Below are positions 37,662-47,693 of a stretch of DNA of 64,000 nt, piece after piece. This stretch comes from Aerococcus viridans. Lineage in GTDB: Bacteria; Bacillota; Bacilli; Lactobacillales; Aerococcaceae. Position 1 is the first letter of the stretch; the number at the start of each line of letters is the position of its first letter. The notes under the pieces were generated by a model. It saw only the letters and a program-made list of their open reading frames with translations. It had not been told where the DNA came from and made no database searches. The stretch lies in the NCBI RefSeq assembly GCF_001543285.1, contig NZ_CP014164.1, forward strand, positions 2,135,878 through 2,199,877. The letters are read 5' to 3'. Made by a program: the position numbers and the translations under genes.

Positions 37662-39200
37662 TCAATGTCTAAAGTGACGCATTCCTGTAAAGACCATGGC
37701 GATGCCGTATTCATTCGCCTTGTCGATCGACGCCTGATCCTTGATGCTCCCACCTGGCTGAATGATTGCTTTAATCCCGTTCTTGGCAGCATATTCCACA
37801 CTGTCATCCATCGGGAAAAAGGCATCGCTGGCCATGACCGCACCTTCTGCCTGCTTCCCTGCCTGTTCAATGGCAATCTTGACTGCTCCGACCCGGTTCA
37901 TCTGACCGGCTCCGATGCCTAAGGTCTGCTTGTCGTTCCCTACGACAATGGCGTTGCTCTTCACATGCTTCACTGCTTTCCAGTTCAGTTTCAGTGCACG
38001 CATCTGGCTGTCAGTTGGGGCCTTGTCCGTAACAACTGACCATTCAGGAGCATCTTCTTCGTTGACCCAGTCCTGGTCTTGGACCAGCAGGCCGCCAAGT
38101 ACGGACACGGATTCTTTTCCACCTTGTCTGGCTTCAGAAAAATCCAGTTCAAGCAGACGAATATTTTTCTTCTTGGTCAAGACTTCCAAGGCATCCTCAG
38201 AAAAACCAGGAGCAATGACGATTTCAAGGAAGATTTTACTTAATTTGTCTGCCAGTTCAGCTGTGACTGTTTCATTTACTGTGACGATGCCACCGAAAAT
38301 AGACACAGGGTCTGCATCATAGGCTCTGTCAAAGGCTTCTTCTATCGACTCACCAATTCCTATTCCACACGGATTCATGTGTTTAAGCGCTACAGCTGCT
38401 GGTCCGTTAAATTCACGAACGATACGTATAGATGCATCTGCATCCTTGATATTATTATATGACAGTTCTTTTCCGTGAAGCTGCTTGGCCTTAGCAATGG
38501 AAAAACTGTTTGCTTGGGGAGCCTCATAGAAAACGGCAGTTTGATGACTGTTTTCGCCGTACCTTAGAGTCTGCTTCACGTCAAATGTCTGTGTATAACT
38601 GTCTGGCTGAGTTTCTTCTTCAACCTGCGCAGTCAGATAATCAGCTATCAGAGCATCATAAGCGGCCGTGTGACGGAAAACTTTAGCTGCCAGACGTTGT
38701 CTAGTCTTGAGAGAGGTCTCACCGTTTTGTTCCAGCTCCTTGATCACTTGACTGTAGTCATCAGTATCTACAATGACTGTAACTGCTGCATGGTTTTTAG
38801 CCGCACTTCTAAGCATGCTTGGTCCGCCTATATCGATCTGTTCGATGGCCTCTTCTCTAGTCGTTTCGAGTCTGGCAATCGTATCTTTGAACGGATACAG
38901 ATTCACACAGACAAAGTCGATCGGAGTGATCTCATGTTCAGCCATAGCCGAACGGTGAGTGTTCAGATCCCGACGGCCCAGCAGTCCCCCATGGATCAGC
39001 GGGTGTAACGTTTTGACCCGTCCGTCCATCATTTCAGGAAAACCGGTGACCTCTTCGATCGACAAGGTTGGAATCCCAGCCTCGTCCAGGACTTTTTTCG
39101 TCCCTCCTGTTGAAATAATCTCTATGTTCTGTCTGACTAATGCCTGAGCAAAGTCAACGATATTGGTCTTGTTTGATACACTGATAAGTGCACGTGTCAT
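37662..39200 (-). CDS. purH: Bifunctional AICAR formyltransferase / IMP cyclohydrolase
   Basis: 512 residues. N-terminal MGS-like cyclohydrolase domain ([24 protein letters not shown]) and C-terminal formyltransferase domain with KHMNPCGIG. It performs the last two steps to IMP, using 10-formyl-THF. Begins two bases after purN stops; formyl transfer enzymes PurN and PurH are thus adjacent. Confidence 0.97.
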   Translation of the reverse strand: MTRALISVSNKTNIVDFAQALVRQNIEIISTGGTKKVLDEAGIPTLSIEEVTGFPEMMDGRVKTLHPLIHGGLLGRRDLNTHRSAMAEHEITPIDFVCVNLYPFKDTIARLETTREEAIEQIDIGGPSMLRSAAKNHAAVTVIVDTDDYSQVIKELEQNGETSLKTRQRLAAKVFRHTAAYDALIADYLTAQVEEETQPDSYTQTFDVKQTLRYGENSHQTAVFYEAPQANSFSIAKAKQLHGKELSYNNIKDADASIRIVREFNGPAAVALKHMNPCGIGIGESIEEAFDRAYDADPVSIFGGIVTVNETVTAELADKLSKIFLEIVIAPGFSEDALEVLTKKKNIRLLELDFSEARQGGKESVSVLGGLLVQDQDWVNEEDAPEWSVVTDKAPTDSQMRALKLNWKAVKHVKSNAIVVGNDKQTLGIGAGQMNRVGAVKIAIEQAGKQAEGAVMASDAFFPMDDSVEYAAKNGIKAIIQPGGSIKDQASIDKANEYGIAMVFTGMRHFRH

Positions 39201-39202
39201 AG

Positions 39203-39802
39203 TTAGGCATACTCCTTCTGCAAATTTTTTATATAAGTCTGAATGACTTCAGGATACAGCACATGCTCGACAGCATGAAGCTTCTCCTCTAGTGATTCTA
39301 TCGTATCATCTGGATCGATAACAACTTTTTCCTGAGCCAGTATCGTCCCGGTATCGATGCCTTCATCCACTAGATGTACGGTCACACCCGTTTCTTTGGC
39401 TCCTGCATCAAATGCATCCTGTATTCCCTGTTTCCCGGGATAAAGCGGAAGCAATGACGGATGAATATTAATAATTCGATTGTCAAATGCTTCCAGTAAA
39501 GTCTGCCCGATGATTCGCATGTAACCGGCCAGGACAATCAGGTCGATGTCTGCTTCTTTCAAATGATCTAAAACCTCTCTCTCAAAGACTTCTTTTGAAG
39601 GAAACTGTTTCGGGTAAAATGAAACAGAGGGAACAGCCAATGTATCGGCTCTATTCAGAGCAAAAGCGTCAGGCTTGTCACTTACGAGCAGAGCCACTTC
39701 TGCTTCTATCGTCTGTTTTCTAATCGCCTTCACAAGTGCTTCAAAATTCGATCCGCTCCCGGAAGCAAAAACGGCTAGTCTGATTGGTCCAGCTTTACTC
39801 AA
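39203..39802 (-). CDS. purN: Phosphoribosylglycinamide formyltransferase
   Basis: 199 residues from TTG at 39802, which overlaps the purM stop (TTGAGTAA) and has GAGG nine bases upstream. An ATG at 39823 or 39817 would add seven or five residues not usual for the family. [12 protein letters not shown] (PRPP-sugar loop) and [12 protein letters not shown] with the catalytic His and Asn are visible. Formylates GAR using 10-formyl-THF. Confidence 0.93.
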   Translation of the reverse strand: MSKAGPIRLAVFASGSGSNFEALVKAIRKQTIEAEVALLVSDKPDAFALNRADTLAVPSVSFYPKQFPSKEVFEREVLDHLKEADIDLIVLAGYMRIIGQTLLEAFDNRIINIHPSLLPLYPGKQGIQDAFDAGAKETGVTVHLVDEGIDTGTILAQEKVVIDPDDTIESLEEKLHAVEHVLYPEVIQTYIKNLQKEYA

Positions 39803-40829
39803 AACGGATCGCCTCATTTTCATCTGCTCTGACTTCTCCGATGGTGACTGCTTTTTCTCCGGAATCTTTTAAGCTTTTAAGCACTGCTGCTTCGTGTTCT
39901 TCCGGAACAGCAAGAACCATGCCGATTCCCATGTTGAAATAGCCGTACATTTCATCACGGTCAAGTTTTCCATACTCCTGAAGCAGAGTAAAAATGCCAG
40001 GTATTTCCCAAGTATTTTTTCTGACTACTGCGGATAAGCCTTCTGGTAACATGCGTGGCAGATTTTCAATGAATCCGCCGCCTGTAATGTGAGAAATGCC
40101 GTGTACCCAGCCTTCCTTTAATAGAGGCAGTACAGCAGACACGTAGATTTTTGTCGGCTCAAGCAGAGCCTGGCCTAAAGTGTCGTCCCCTAAGGTCGCA
40201 TGCTTAAAATCATAACCCAACTTATTCTGTTCAAAACAGATTTTTCTGACCAGTGAGTAGCCGTTAGAATGTATGCCGCTGGATAACAAGCCAATCAGCT
40301 TGTCGCCGGCTTTAACGTGATCCTTAGTCAGCATACGGCTTTTTTCCACCACACCGACACAGAATCCCGCAACATCGTAGTCCTCTTCCCCATACATGTC
40401 AGGCATCTCAGCCGTTTCTCCGCCGATCAGGCCTGCACCTGCCTGGACGCACCCATCAGAAATGCCTGCAACGATCTGTTCCATTTTCTCAGGAACCGTT
40501 TTCCCCGTTGCAATATAATCCAGAAAATATAGTGGCTCAGCACCTTGAGCTAAAATATCATTCACACACATCGCCACACAGTCGATGCCGATCGTATCGT
40601 GTCTGTCCTGCTGGATCGCAATCAGCAGTTTCGTGCCGACCCCGTCCGTCCCAGATACGAGGACCGGTTCTTTCACGTCGACAACAGACAGATCAAATGC
40701 TCCGCCGAAACCTCCCAGCGCACCCATCACACCAAGGCGTTCCGTTCGTTCAGCGTATTTCTTTATTCGTTCAACTGTTTCGTATCCTGCTTCGACATTG
40801 ACGCCTGCGTCTGTGTAGGCATTTCCCAT
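39795..40829 (-). CDS. purM: AIR synthetase
   Basis: 344 residues. Starts with the [11 protein letters not shown] motif, then [11 protein letters not shown] and [14 protein letters not shown], the ATP-binding elements of the PurM/PurL superfamily. Closes FGAM to aminoimidazole ribonucleotide with ATP. AGGAGG precedes the ATG; 65 bp separate it from purF. Confidence 0.97.
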   Translation of the reverse strand: MGNAYTDAGVNVEAGYETVERIKKYAERTERLGVMGALGGFGGAFDLSVVDVKEPVLVSGTDGVGTKLLIAIQQDRHDTIGIDCVAMCVNDILAQGAEPLYFLDYIATGKTVPEKMEQIVAGISDGCVQAGAGLIGGETAEMPDMYGEEDYDVAGFCVGVVEKSRMLTKDHVKAGDKLIGLLSSGIHSNGYSLVRKICFEQNKLGYDFKHATLGDDTLGQALLEPTKIYVSAVLPLLKEGWVHGISHITGGGFIENLPRMLPEGLSAVVRKNTWEIPGIFTLLQEYGKLDRDEMYGYFNMGIGMVLAVPEEHEAAVLKSLKDSGEKAVTIGEVRADENEAIRFE

Positions 40830-40894
40830 ATAACAGATCCTCCTGTGTTTTTCTGACCGGCTGAAGTCTGACCAGCCCGGTCTTGTCTTGTTTT

Positions 40895-42346
40895 TTATAC
40901 CCTTAACGGCTTGCTTTCTCTGAGTTTAGCCAGAGTATTCATATAGTCTGTTTCATAGTCATATAAAGGTGTCGGGTAGTCTCCAGTAAAGTAAGACATA
41001 CACAGACCATTATGTGGCGCATCGAACTTCAGTCCGATCGAGTCCACTGTCCCTTCGACACTTAAAAATGACAGACTGTCTGCACCGATTTTCTCTCGGA
41101 TTTCTTCCACTGAATAATCTGCAGCAATCAGTTCTTTCTGGTTCTGAATATCGATTCCGTAGAAACATGGGTATTTCAAAGGTGGAGATGAAATGCGGAC
41201 ATGTACCTCCGCTGCTCCAGCTTCTTTCAATAACTGAACGATGCGTCGGCTAGTCGTGCCGCGAACGATGGAATCATCCACCATGATCACTTTCTTACCG
41301 GCCACCACACCTCGAACAGCAGAGAGTTTCATTCTTACACCTTGTTCTCTCAGTTCCTGAGTCGGCTGGATGAATGTGCGTGCAACATACTGGTTCTTGA
41401 CTAGTCCCATTTCATAAGGGATCCCACTCGCTTCTGCATACCCGCTAGCTGCGGATAAAGATGAGTTAGGGACACCGATAACCATATCTGCATCGACCGG
41501 TGCTTCTTCAGCCAGACGTTTGCCCATATTCTTACGTGCAGTATGGACATTGACTCCAGCAATATTTGAATCCGGGCGAGCAAAGTAGATAAATTCCATG
41601 GAGCAGATCTGAAGCAGTGTCTGGTCAGTATAGGTTTCGATTCGGTAACCCGAATCATCGATAATAACCAGTTCACCCGGCTGAACGGCACGGACAAATT
41701 CTGCTCCGACAACATCAAGGGCACAGGTTTCACTTGCAAGTACGTAGGCACCATTTTCCATCTGTCCAATGGATAAAGGACGGAAACCGTTCGGATCCAG
41801 TGCACCGATCAATGCATCAGGCGTCAGCATGACATAAGCAAACGCACCTTTTACGGTATTCAGACTTTCTTTGATTCGGTCGATCAGTGTATCCTGCTTG
41901 CTTTTGCGGATCAGGTGCATCAGGATTTCAGTATCCGAGTTTGAATGAAAAATCGCCCCAGCCTGCTCGAGTTCCTGGCGCAGACTCACTGCATTGATCA
42001 AATTCCCATTATGGGCCAGCGCCAGCTCCTCATCGTGAAACTTGAACAGGAACGGTTGAATGTTTAAGATACTGTTGCTACCGGCAGTGCTGTAACGGAC
42101 ATGTCCAATCCCAGCTTCTCCCGACAGGCGGATCAGTTCACGTTCATCTTTAAACACTTCAGATAAAAGTCCCAAGTCACGGTGTCCTTTCAGACGCCCA
42201 TTGCGATTGGTCACAATCCCTGCGCCTTCCTGACCGCGGTGCTGCAGGCTATGCAGACCGAAAAAATTCAGCTGAGCTGCATCCGGGTGTCCCCACACAC
42301 CGAATACGCCACATTCTTCATTTAAGCTTTTGATTTCAGCAACCAA
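40895..42346 (-). CDS. purF: Glutamine PRPP amidotransferase
   Basis: 483 residues from the TTG at 42346, chosen because GGAAGGAG lies seven bases before it and because this puts the catalytic cysteine at position 12 after an 11-residue propeptide, just as in the Bacillus subtilis enzyme (M-x-A-E-I-K-x-L-N-E-E-C). An in-frame ATG at 42364 lacks a site. The PRPP loop [14 protein letters not shown] and the Fe-S type C-terminal cysteines region are seen. First committed step of purine synthesis. Overlaps purL by 25 bp. Confidence 0.95.
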   Translation of the reverse strand: MVAEIKSLNEECGVFGVWGHPDAAQLNFFGLHSLQHRGQEGAGIVTNRNGRLKGHRDLGLLSEVFKDERELIRLSGEAGIGHVRYSTAGSNSILNIQPFLFKFHDEELALAHNGNLINAVSLRQELEQAGAIFHSNSDTEILMHLIRKSKQDTLIDRIKESLNTVKGAFAYVMLTPDALIGALDPNGFRPLSIGQMENGAYVLASETCALDVVGAEFVRAVQPGELVIIDDSGYRIETYTDQTLLQICSMEFIYFARPDSNIAGVNVHTARKNMGKRLAEEAPVDADMVIGVPNSSLSAASGYAEASGIPYEMGLVKNQYVARTFIQPTQELREQGVRMKLSAVRGVVAGKKVIMVDDSIVRGTTSRRIVQLLKEAGAAEVHVRISSPPLKYPCFYGIDIQNQKELIAADYSVEEIREKIGADSLSFLSVEGTVDSIGLKFDAPHNGLCMSYFTGDYPTPLYDYETDYMNTLAKLRESKPLRV

Positions 42347-44553
42347 GGAATGGCTCCTTCCCATAAGTCTTTCAATTCTTTAACATCAATAGTCAGCTCT
42401 TCCGTCTGCGTACGGATTTCAGCGATTCGTGTATCTTTTACTTCACCGATTTTAACGGCATCTTGTCCAAATACTTCTTTGACTGCTTCGGCGTTTTCAG
42501 GTCTGACAGATAGAACAAAACGGGACGGCGATTCTGAAAACAGCCACTCTGACGGCATATCTAGTGTCGCAGACAGCCCCAGCTCATTCCCAAAGGCTGA
42601 TTCCATCAGCGCCACGGCCAGTCCACCTTCAGAACAGTCATGCGCACTTTGAATAAGTCCTTCACGAATCGCCTGCAGAACTTTATCCTGAATCATTTTT
42701 TCTTTATCTATATCAAAATCGAAAAGCTCTCCTTCGATTCTCCCCAGTTGCATTTTCTGCAGTTCAGATCCGTTAAAGTCAGCTTCTGTTTCCCCAATGA
42801 CGAAAATTTTATCCCCAGCCTGTTTAAATTCTGATGTTGTCACATGATCTAGATCCTTGACCAGTCCGACCATGCCAATCATAGGTGTCGGATAGATCGC
42901 TTCCCCATTTGTTTCGTTGTATAGCGATACGTTTCCTGAAATGACAGGTGTATTTAATGTCGTACAGGCTTTGGCAATCCCATCCGCGGATGTCCACAGC
43001 TCCCAGAACACTTCAGGCTTATCGGGATTCCCGTAGTTCAGACAGTCCGTTATTGCCAGTGGCTCGCCCCCGCTTGCCACGATATTTCTTGCTGCTTCTG
43101 CTACAGCCATCTGTCCACCTTTCTCCGGATCGAGATAAAGGTAGCGGGCATTACAGTCAGTCGTCATGGCAAGCGCCTTGCGGGTCCCTCTGATGCGCAG
43201 AACTGCCGCATCGCTTCCTGGACCGACCACGGTGTTTGTTCTGACCATTGAATCATATGTTTCAAAAATCGATTTTTTTGAAGCAACTGTAGGCTGCTGC
43301 ATGAGTTGTTTCAATGTTTCTTCTGTATCAGTGATGTCCGGTTTATATGGATCAAGCTTTTTAAATGCCTGAATACGTTCCGGCTCAGTGTATGGTTTAT
43401 GATAGACAGGTGCTTCTTCCGCCAATGCGTCTACCGGTAAGTCAGCGACCAGTCTTCCTTCATGGTACAGACGATACTGCCCGTCACCAGTCACTTCTCC
43501 AATAGTTACTGCATCCAGTTCATAACGTGAGAACAGCTCTTTAACACGATCTTCAGAGCCTTTCGTCACACAGATCAGCATCCGTTCCTGAGACTCCGAG
43601 AGCATCATTTCATAGGGCGTCATGCCTGCTTCACGTTGCGGCACATCGTCCAGATTAAGGATCAGTCCACTTCCCGCTTTTGATGCCATTTCTGAACTGG
43701 ATGAGACCAGTCCCGCGGCTCCCATATCCTGGATACCGACGAGAATATCGCTGTGGTCCTGGATCAGTTCCAGGCATGCTTCCATCAGAAGTTTTTCCAT
43801 AAACGGATCGCCAACTTGTACAGCTGAACGCTCAGCCTCTTCTTCATCACTGAATTCTTCCGAAGCAAAGGTTGCGCCGTGAATGCCGTCACGACCTGTT
43901 TTGGCTCCGACATACATGATCGTATTACCGATCCCTTTAGCCTGGCCTTTTTGAATATCCTCATGGTCGATCAGACCGACACACATGGCATTAACCAGCG
44001 GGTTCCCTCTGTAGACGGGATCAAAGGCAATTTCTCCGCCGACTGTCGGAATCCCGATACAGTTGCCGTAGCCGCCGATTCCTGCCACGACTTCTTCAAG
44101 CAGATACTTTGTCCGTTCGTTGTCGAGTTCACCGAACCGTAAAGAATCCAGCATCGCAATCGGACGGGCACCCATACTGAAAATATCACGAATGATGCCT
44201 CCGACACCTGTCGCCGCCCCTTCATAAGGTTCAACAGCGGATGGATGGTTATGACTTTCCGCTTTAAACACAACGGCCTGACCGTCTCCAATATCAACGA
44301 TTCCGGCACCCTCACCAGGACCTTGAAGCACTTGAGGTCCCTCTGTCGGGAATTTTCTCAACACCGGTTTGGAGTTTTTATATGAGCAGTGCTCGCTCCA
44401 CATAACTGAAAACAGGCCAGTTTCCGTATAGTTAGGCAGATGTTTGATTATGTCCTCGGAAATCATGCGGTATTCTTCATCCGTCAGTCCCCACTGAGCA
44501 TAGATTTTCTGATCTCTGATCTGTTCGGCCGTCGGTTCATGTAATGTCTTCAT
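42322..44553 (-). CDS. purL: FGAM synthase, large (small-PurL type) subunit
   Basis: 743 residues, the Gram-positive PurL that needs PurQ and PurS. Features: [23 protein letters not shown] near the N-terminus, [21 protein letters not shown], and the C-terminal [12 protein letters not shown]. Converts FGAR to FGAM with ATP and ammonia delivered by PurQ. Its ATG overlaps the purQ TGA (ATGA), so the pair is translationally coupled. Confidence 0.97.
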   Translation of the reverse strand: MKTLHEPTAEQIRDQKIYAQWGLTDEEYRMISEDIIKHLPNYTETGLFSVMWSEHCSYKNSKPVLRKFPTEGPQVLQGPGEGAGIVDIGDGQAVVFKAESHNHPSAVEPYEGAATGVGGIIRDIFSMGARPIAMLDSLRFGELDNERTKYLLEEVVAGIGGYGNCIGIPTVGGEIAFDPVYRGNPLVNAMCVGLIDHEDIQKGQAKGIGNTIMYVGAKTGRDGIHGATFASEEFSDEEEAERSAVQVGDPFMEKLLMEACLELIQDHSDILVGIQDMGAAGLVSSSSEMASKAGSGLILNLDDVPQREAGMTPYEMMLSESQERMLICVTKGSEDRVKELFSRYELDAVTIGEVTGDGQYRLYHEGRLVADLPVDALAEEAPVYHKPYTEPERIQAFKKLDPYKPDITDTEETLKQLMQQPTVASKKSIFETYDSMVRTNTVVGPGSDAAVLRIRGTRKALAMTTDCNARYLYLDPEKGGQMAVAEAARNIVASGGEPLAITDCLNYGNPDKPEVFWELWTSADGIAKACTTLNTPVISGNVSLYNETNGEAIYPTPMIGMVGLVKDLDHVTTSEFKQAGDKIFVIGETEADFNGSELQKMQLGRIEGELFDFDIDKEKMIQDKVLQAIREGLIQSAHDCSEGGLAVALMESAFGNELGLSATLDMPSEWLFSESPSRFVLSVRPENAEAVKEVFGQDAVKIGEVKDTRIAEIRTQTEELTIDVKELKDLWEGAIPWLLKSKA

Positions 44554-45233
44554 ACCTCTGCAGTCTCCTTTATAAAGTTCTTGACCATCGATTCGAAAAA
44601 GCGCAGCCCGTCACTTGAGCCTAAAAGATCTTCGACTGCCCGCTCAGGATGCGGCATCATACCCAGAACATTGCCTTGTTTGTTTATAATCCCTGCGATA
44701 TTTTCAACTGAGCCGTTCGGATTGTCTGACGCATAGGTGAATACGATCTGATTGTTGGCTTTCAGTTCCGCAAGTGTCTCTTCATCACAGTAATAATTCC
44801 CTTCGCCATGAGCGACGGGTATGGTGAGGAGTTCCTGCTTGTCATATTCAGAGGTAAATTTCGTCCGGTTATTGACCACTTCCAGTTCCACTGTCTTACA
44901 GATAAAATGAAGGTTTTCGTTACGCTGCAAAGCCCCAGGCAGAAGTCCTGCTTCAACTAAAATCTGGAATCCGTTGCAGGTACCAAAGACTGGCTTGCCT
45001 TCCTCTGCAAAGCGAGTCACTTCACTCATCACATTTGAAAAGCGGGAGATGGCACCACTTCTTAAGTAATCACCATACGAAAAACCTCCAGGAAGCAGGA
45101 CACCATCAAAGCCGTCCAGACTTTCTGCAGTGTGAGGCACGTATTCAGCTTCTTCTCCTACACCGTCTCTGATTGCATGAAGCAGATCGACATCGCAATT
45201 GGAACCTGGAAACTGGATCACTGCAAATCTCAT
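44550..45233 (-). CDS. purQ: FGAM synthase glutaminase subunit
   Basis: 227 residues, class I glutamine amidotransferase. Nucleophile C86 in FGTCNGFQ, oxyanion region [12 protein letters not shown] (47-58) and the His/Glu pair in HPERAVE near residue 197-203. Supplies ammonia to PurL. Starts two bases beyond purS. Confidence 0.97.
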   Translation of the reverse strand: MRFAVIQFPGSNCDVDLLHAIRDGVGEEAEYVPHTAESLDGFDGVLLPGGFSYGDYLRSGAISRFSNVMSEVTRFAEEGKPVFGTCNGFQILVEAGLLPGALQRNENLHFICKTVELEVVNNRTKFTSEYDKQELLTIPVAHGEGNYYCDEETLAELKANNQIVFTYASDNPNGSVENIAGIINKQGNVLGMMPHPERAVEDLLGSSDGLRFFESMVKNFIKETAEV

Positions 45234-45235
45234 GC

Positions 45236-45496
45236 TTAGACCGTCTCCTTTACTCGTTCAATTTCATAGCGATAGCTTTCCATCACGACATTTGCCAGAA
45301 GCTTGTCGCAGATCGTTTCAATGACTTCTTCAACTGAACGGTCGGCAGTATCTGACACTTTGATTTCAAAATACTTCCCGATACGAATATCTTCAATTTC
45401 ATCGAAGCCCATACGGTGAACGGCTCCTCTTACCGCTTCTCCCTGAGGATCCAGAATTGATTCTTTATAGGTTACATATACTTTTACCTTATACAT
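45236..45496 (-). CDS. purS: FGAM synthase subunit PurS
   Basis: 86 residues, the small bridging subunit of the PurLQS complex: [26 protein letters not shown] is typical. Starts right after purC, whose last codons contain its AAGGAG ribosome site, so the two are coupled. Confidence 0.95.
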   Translation of the reverse strand: MYKVKVYVTYKESILDPQGEAVRGAVHRMGFDEIEDIRIGKYFEIKVSDTADRSVEEVIETICDKLLANVVMESYRYEIERVKETV

Positions 45497-45499
45497 GAG

Positions 45500-46222
45500 T
45501 CACTTCTCCTTTTGATCTCTCGTCAGACGGTCGAGTACTTCCTGATATAGTGGGATAATGTCGCCGAGATCCTGTCTGAAGACATCCTTGTCCAGACGAT
45601 CGTTCGTCTTTTCATCCCATAGACGGCATGTGTCCGGTGAAATTTCATCTGCCAGAACGATTTGTTCTTTCGCAGCCTTTCCAAATTCCAGCTTGAAGTC
45701 GATCAATCTGATGCCGGCCTCACTGTAAATCTCAATCAGCGACTGGTTGATGTTGTGAGCCTGTCTTTTAATTTCGTCAATTTCTTTCTGGTCAGCCAGA
45801 TTAAGTGCAAGCACATGATCATCATTAATGAGCGGATCGTTCAGTCCGTCATCCTTGAGGTAAAATTCCAGAACCGGAAAGGCCAGCTCCGTCCCCTCGT
45901 CTACACCGAGGCGTCTGGAAAAGCTTCCAGCAGCGACATTTCTGACGACAACCTCAAGATCGAACATATCCACTTTTTCAATCAGCTGATCCGTTTCAGA
46001 CACTTCCATGATGAAGTGACTTGGAATATCCTTCTCCTTCAGCTTTTTGAAGATCATGCTGGTAATCTGGTTATTCAGCTGCCCTTTACCGGCTATGGCT
46101 TCTTTCTTGGCTCCATTCCCAGCTGTGGCCTGATCTTTATACGTGACCCAAAGGATGTTGGGTTCACTGGTCTCATATAATTGTTTTGCCTTGCCTTCAT
46201 ATAACAGGTCTCTCTTTATCAA
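45500..46222 (-). CDS. purC: SAICAR synthetase
   Basis: 240 residues. LLYEGKAKQLYET at the N-terminus, FKKLKEKDIPSHF, the RRLGVDEG loop and SPDTCRLW near the C-terminus define PurC. Condenses CAIR with aspartate using ATP. Start is TTG at 46222 with AAAGGGG seven bases upstream. First gene of the operon, with the promoter and PurBox pair in the 110 bp upstream. Confidence 0.95.
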   Translation of the reverse strand: MIKRDLLYEGKAKQLYETSEPNILWVTYKDQATAGNGAKKEAIAGKGQLNNQITSMIFKKLKEKDIPSHFIMEVSETDQLIEKVDMFDLEVVVRNVAAGSFSRRLGVDEGTELAFPVLEFYLKDDGLNDPLINDDHVLALNLADQKEIDEIKRQAHNINQSLIEIYSEAGIRLIDFKLEFGKAAKEQIVLADEISPDTCRLWDEKTNDRLDKDVFRQDLGDIIPLYQEVLDRLTRDQKEK

Positions 46223-46253
46223 CTGAATACCCCTTTCATGACTTGGTTAAACA

Positions 46254-46287
46254 CGAACATTAAACACACCTATACTTTCAATCGTTC
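46254..46287 (-). promoter_or_regulatory. PurBox-like inverted pair in the purC leader
   Basis: CGAACATTA (46254-46262) and AATCGTTC (46280-46287) on the plus strand, inverted and 17 bp apart, the same geometry as at pbuG. It lies downstream of the -10 (46308-46313), within the leader, a position suited to repression. Confidence 0.65.
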
Positions 46288-46307
46288 TAATTTATCGATA
46301 TAGCCTT

Positions 46308-46336
46308 ATCATATATTGTCTAAGGAATAGAGTCAA
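46308..46336 (-). promoter_or_regulatory. Promoter of the pur operon
   Basis: Minus strand TTGACT (46336-46331), 17-bp spacer, TATGAT (46313-46308). A strong sigma-A type match located 86 bp before the purC start. Confidence 0.8.
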
Positions 46337-46557
46337 CCTTTGAGCGTCTATTTATGAGTGACATTTTGTATAATGTTCATGTTTCATGTTTATAAAGCTG
46401 AATTTACAGATTAAAATATTCTAATATTTTGTAATTAACGAACATTGCTGACTATTTATCCTTGAATAGTGATTTTAAGATCAGAGTTCGTAAAACTATT
46501 CACAAAATTTAATTAAACACAATTCGCTGACAGACTCACACTTAGGAGATGATTCAC

Positions 46558-46716
46558 ATGCAGATATACTGGACAACCCTTGTAGACGTCATTGATGAGG
46601 CCACAGACACAAAAACATTCTACCTCGACCTCCCAGAGGGCTTCACCTGGGAAGAAGGCGCGCACACTCACCTGGTACTGGAAGGAAAAATCTCTTCTTA
46701 CATATTTGATGTTTAA
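46558..46716 (+). pseudogene. Truncated N-terminus of a ferredoxin reductase-like FAD protein
   Basis: ATG at 46558 with GGAG nine bases upstream. About 43 residues (YWTTLVDVIDEATDTKTFYL, then DLPEGFTWEEGAHTHLVLEG) read like the start of an FAD-binding ferredoxin-NADP reductase-family domain, then homology stops near 46690 and the frame runs into sequence of the tnsA gene and ends at 46716. The rest of the gene is absent. It marks the right edge of the imported purine block, divergent from purC. Confidence 0.65.
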
Positions 46717-47502
46717 TTGCTGATTGACATCTAATTTTTGCGTCATATCTATTTCAATAACCTTTGTCATTAGTAAATGCTTAAATAATGATAGACCACA
46801 ACCACTACTCATTCCAAAGTGATGATCAAAGTCTGAAGCAGTTTGACGTATCGTTTGCTTAGCTTCCAATAATAACCTAATAAAATAAATACTCATATCC
46901 TCTAATTCTTCAACAAGTATATTTTCGAATCCTTCAATGACAGAAAGGTTTGAATAACCATGAATAAACGCGATATTATGTGCCATATCTTTGGGTACTT
47001 CTAACTCTGTTACAATCCCCCAATCCACTTCTTGCCTTTCCCAAAAAATACGCTCTATTTCAAATTTTTCTAAAACACGTTTATCCATTAATTCATCTTT
47101 ATATTTCAATGTTCTAGCAAACTTTTTAACTTCTGTATTGTTCTTAGTTGTTACTAAAAAATCTGTTGTCATCACTATTGGTTCTCCACTTTTAAGGTCT
47201 GTGGGGTGTTTAATTCCTAATTCATTTGCAATAATAATCGTTTCCTCAATTGGTAGCAAAGGGTATTGTTCTTGAATATCTTCAACTAAATCCGAATATT
47301 CTAATAAATAAAAGTAATTTCGTTCTAAATCTGAAAGAAATTCAAATTGTCTTGGAATCTTATATCCTTTTAATCGAGTAACCCTTCCCAATGAAGGCAC
47401 ATCCTGAATAGTTATCCATGGTTTATAATCGATTCCAATACCTTGACCGTAACCCTCTTTCATTTTTTTCTCATACGAACTTGAACGTTTTCTTTTAGCC
47501 AT
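46697..47502 (-). pseudogene. tnsA: Tn7-like transposition endonuclease TnsA, 3' end lost or fused
   Basis: ATG at 47502 with GGAGG. Residues 1-~270 look like TnsA: basic start MAKRKRSS, then the endonuclease domain with FEFLSDLERNYFYLLEYSDLVEDIQEQYPLL (E), IVMTTDFLV (D), and the C-terminal winged-helix part. TnsA cuts the 5' ends of the transposon together with TnsB. The true gene seems to end or break near 46697; the open frame continues to 46513 only as antisense of the oxidoreductase remnant. Without tnsB the protein cannot transpose the element by itself. Confidence 0.78.
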
Positions 47503-47534
47503 ATACACCCTCCTCTTTATTAATTTTTAATTTT

Positions 47535-47580
47535 AAAACAAAAAAACAACCTCTTATGGACATCATACCCATAGAGGTTG
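47535..47580 (-). terminator. Hairpin terminator between the Tn7-like end and tnsA
   Basis: Minus strand CAACCTCT.ATGG / CCAT.AGAGGTTG stem followed by TTTTTTT. It would stop transcription coming out of glmS into the element. Confidence 0.75.
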
Positions 47581-47590
47581 CTTTAATAAA

Positions 47591-47669
47591 ACTTTATTAT
47601 AAATAATCAAACTTTGTTTTAAATGAACGAACTTTATTATAAATGATCAATCTTTTTTATAAAGCTACA
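47591..47669 (-). repeat. Four tandem 20-bp repeats, probable TnsB sites of the right end
   Basis: Consecutive 20-bp units, plus strand: 47591-47610 and 47631-47650 start ACTTTATTATAAAT, 47611-47630 starts ACTTTGTTTTAAAT, 47651-47670 starts TCTTTTTTATAAAG. No spacer separates them. Tn7 right ends carry four closely packed TnsB sites of about 22 bp, so the match in number and packing is good. Confidence 0.75.
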
Positions 47670-47693
47670 AAATGTAATTTGTGATAAAGTTTA

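Larger units (their letters stand above)
46223..46557. other. Divergent control region between purC and the oxidoreductase remnant
   Basis: Holds the purC promoter and PurBox pair (separate entries), plus further CGAAC-like half sites near 46372 (ATGTTCATG) and 46438 (AACGAACATTG) that could belong to a second box pair for the divergent gene. The remnant's ribosome site is at its right edge. Confidence 0.5.
46690..47669 (-). mobile_element. Remnant of a Tn7-like transposon: right end plus tnsA
   Basis: Four tandem 20-bp repeats end at a TGT...-type terminus (47669, minus strand TGTAGC), 24 bp beyond the glmS stop codon, followed inward by tnsA transcribed away from glmS. This is the arrangement of Tn7 at attTn7, where the right end faces glmS and tnsA comes first. 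tnsB, tnsC and tnsD are missing; the element is cut off at about 46690 and joined to the oxidoreductase remnant. The left end was not found. Confidence 0.8.

Noticed and set aside
46513..46690. C-terminal 60 residues of the TnsA frame as real protein
   Set aside because: They are antisense to a recognisable oxidoreductase fragment and look unlike TnsA.
47591..47670. Short CRISPR array
   Set aside because: The four 20-bp units are contiguous with no spacers and lie at a Tn7-type end; no cas gene is near.
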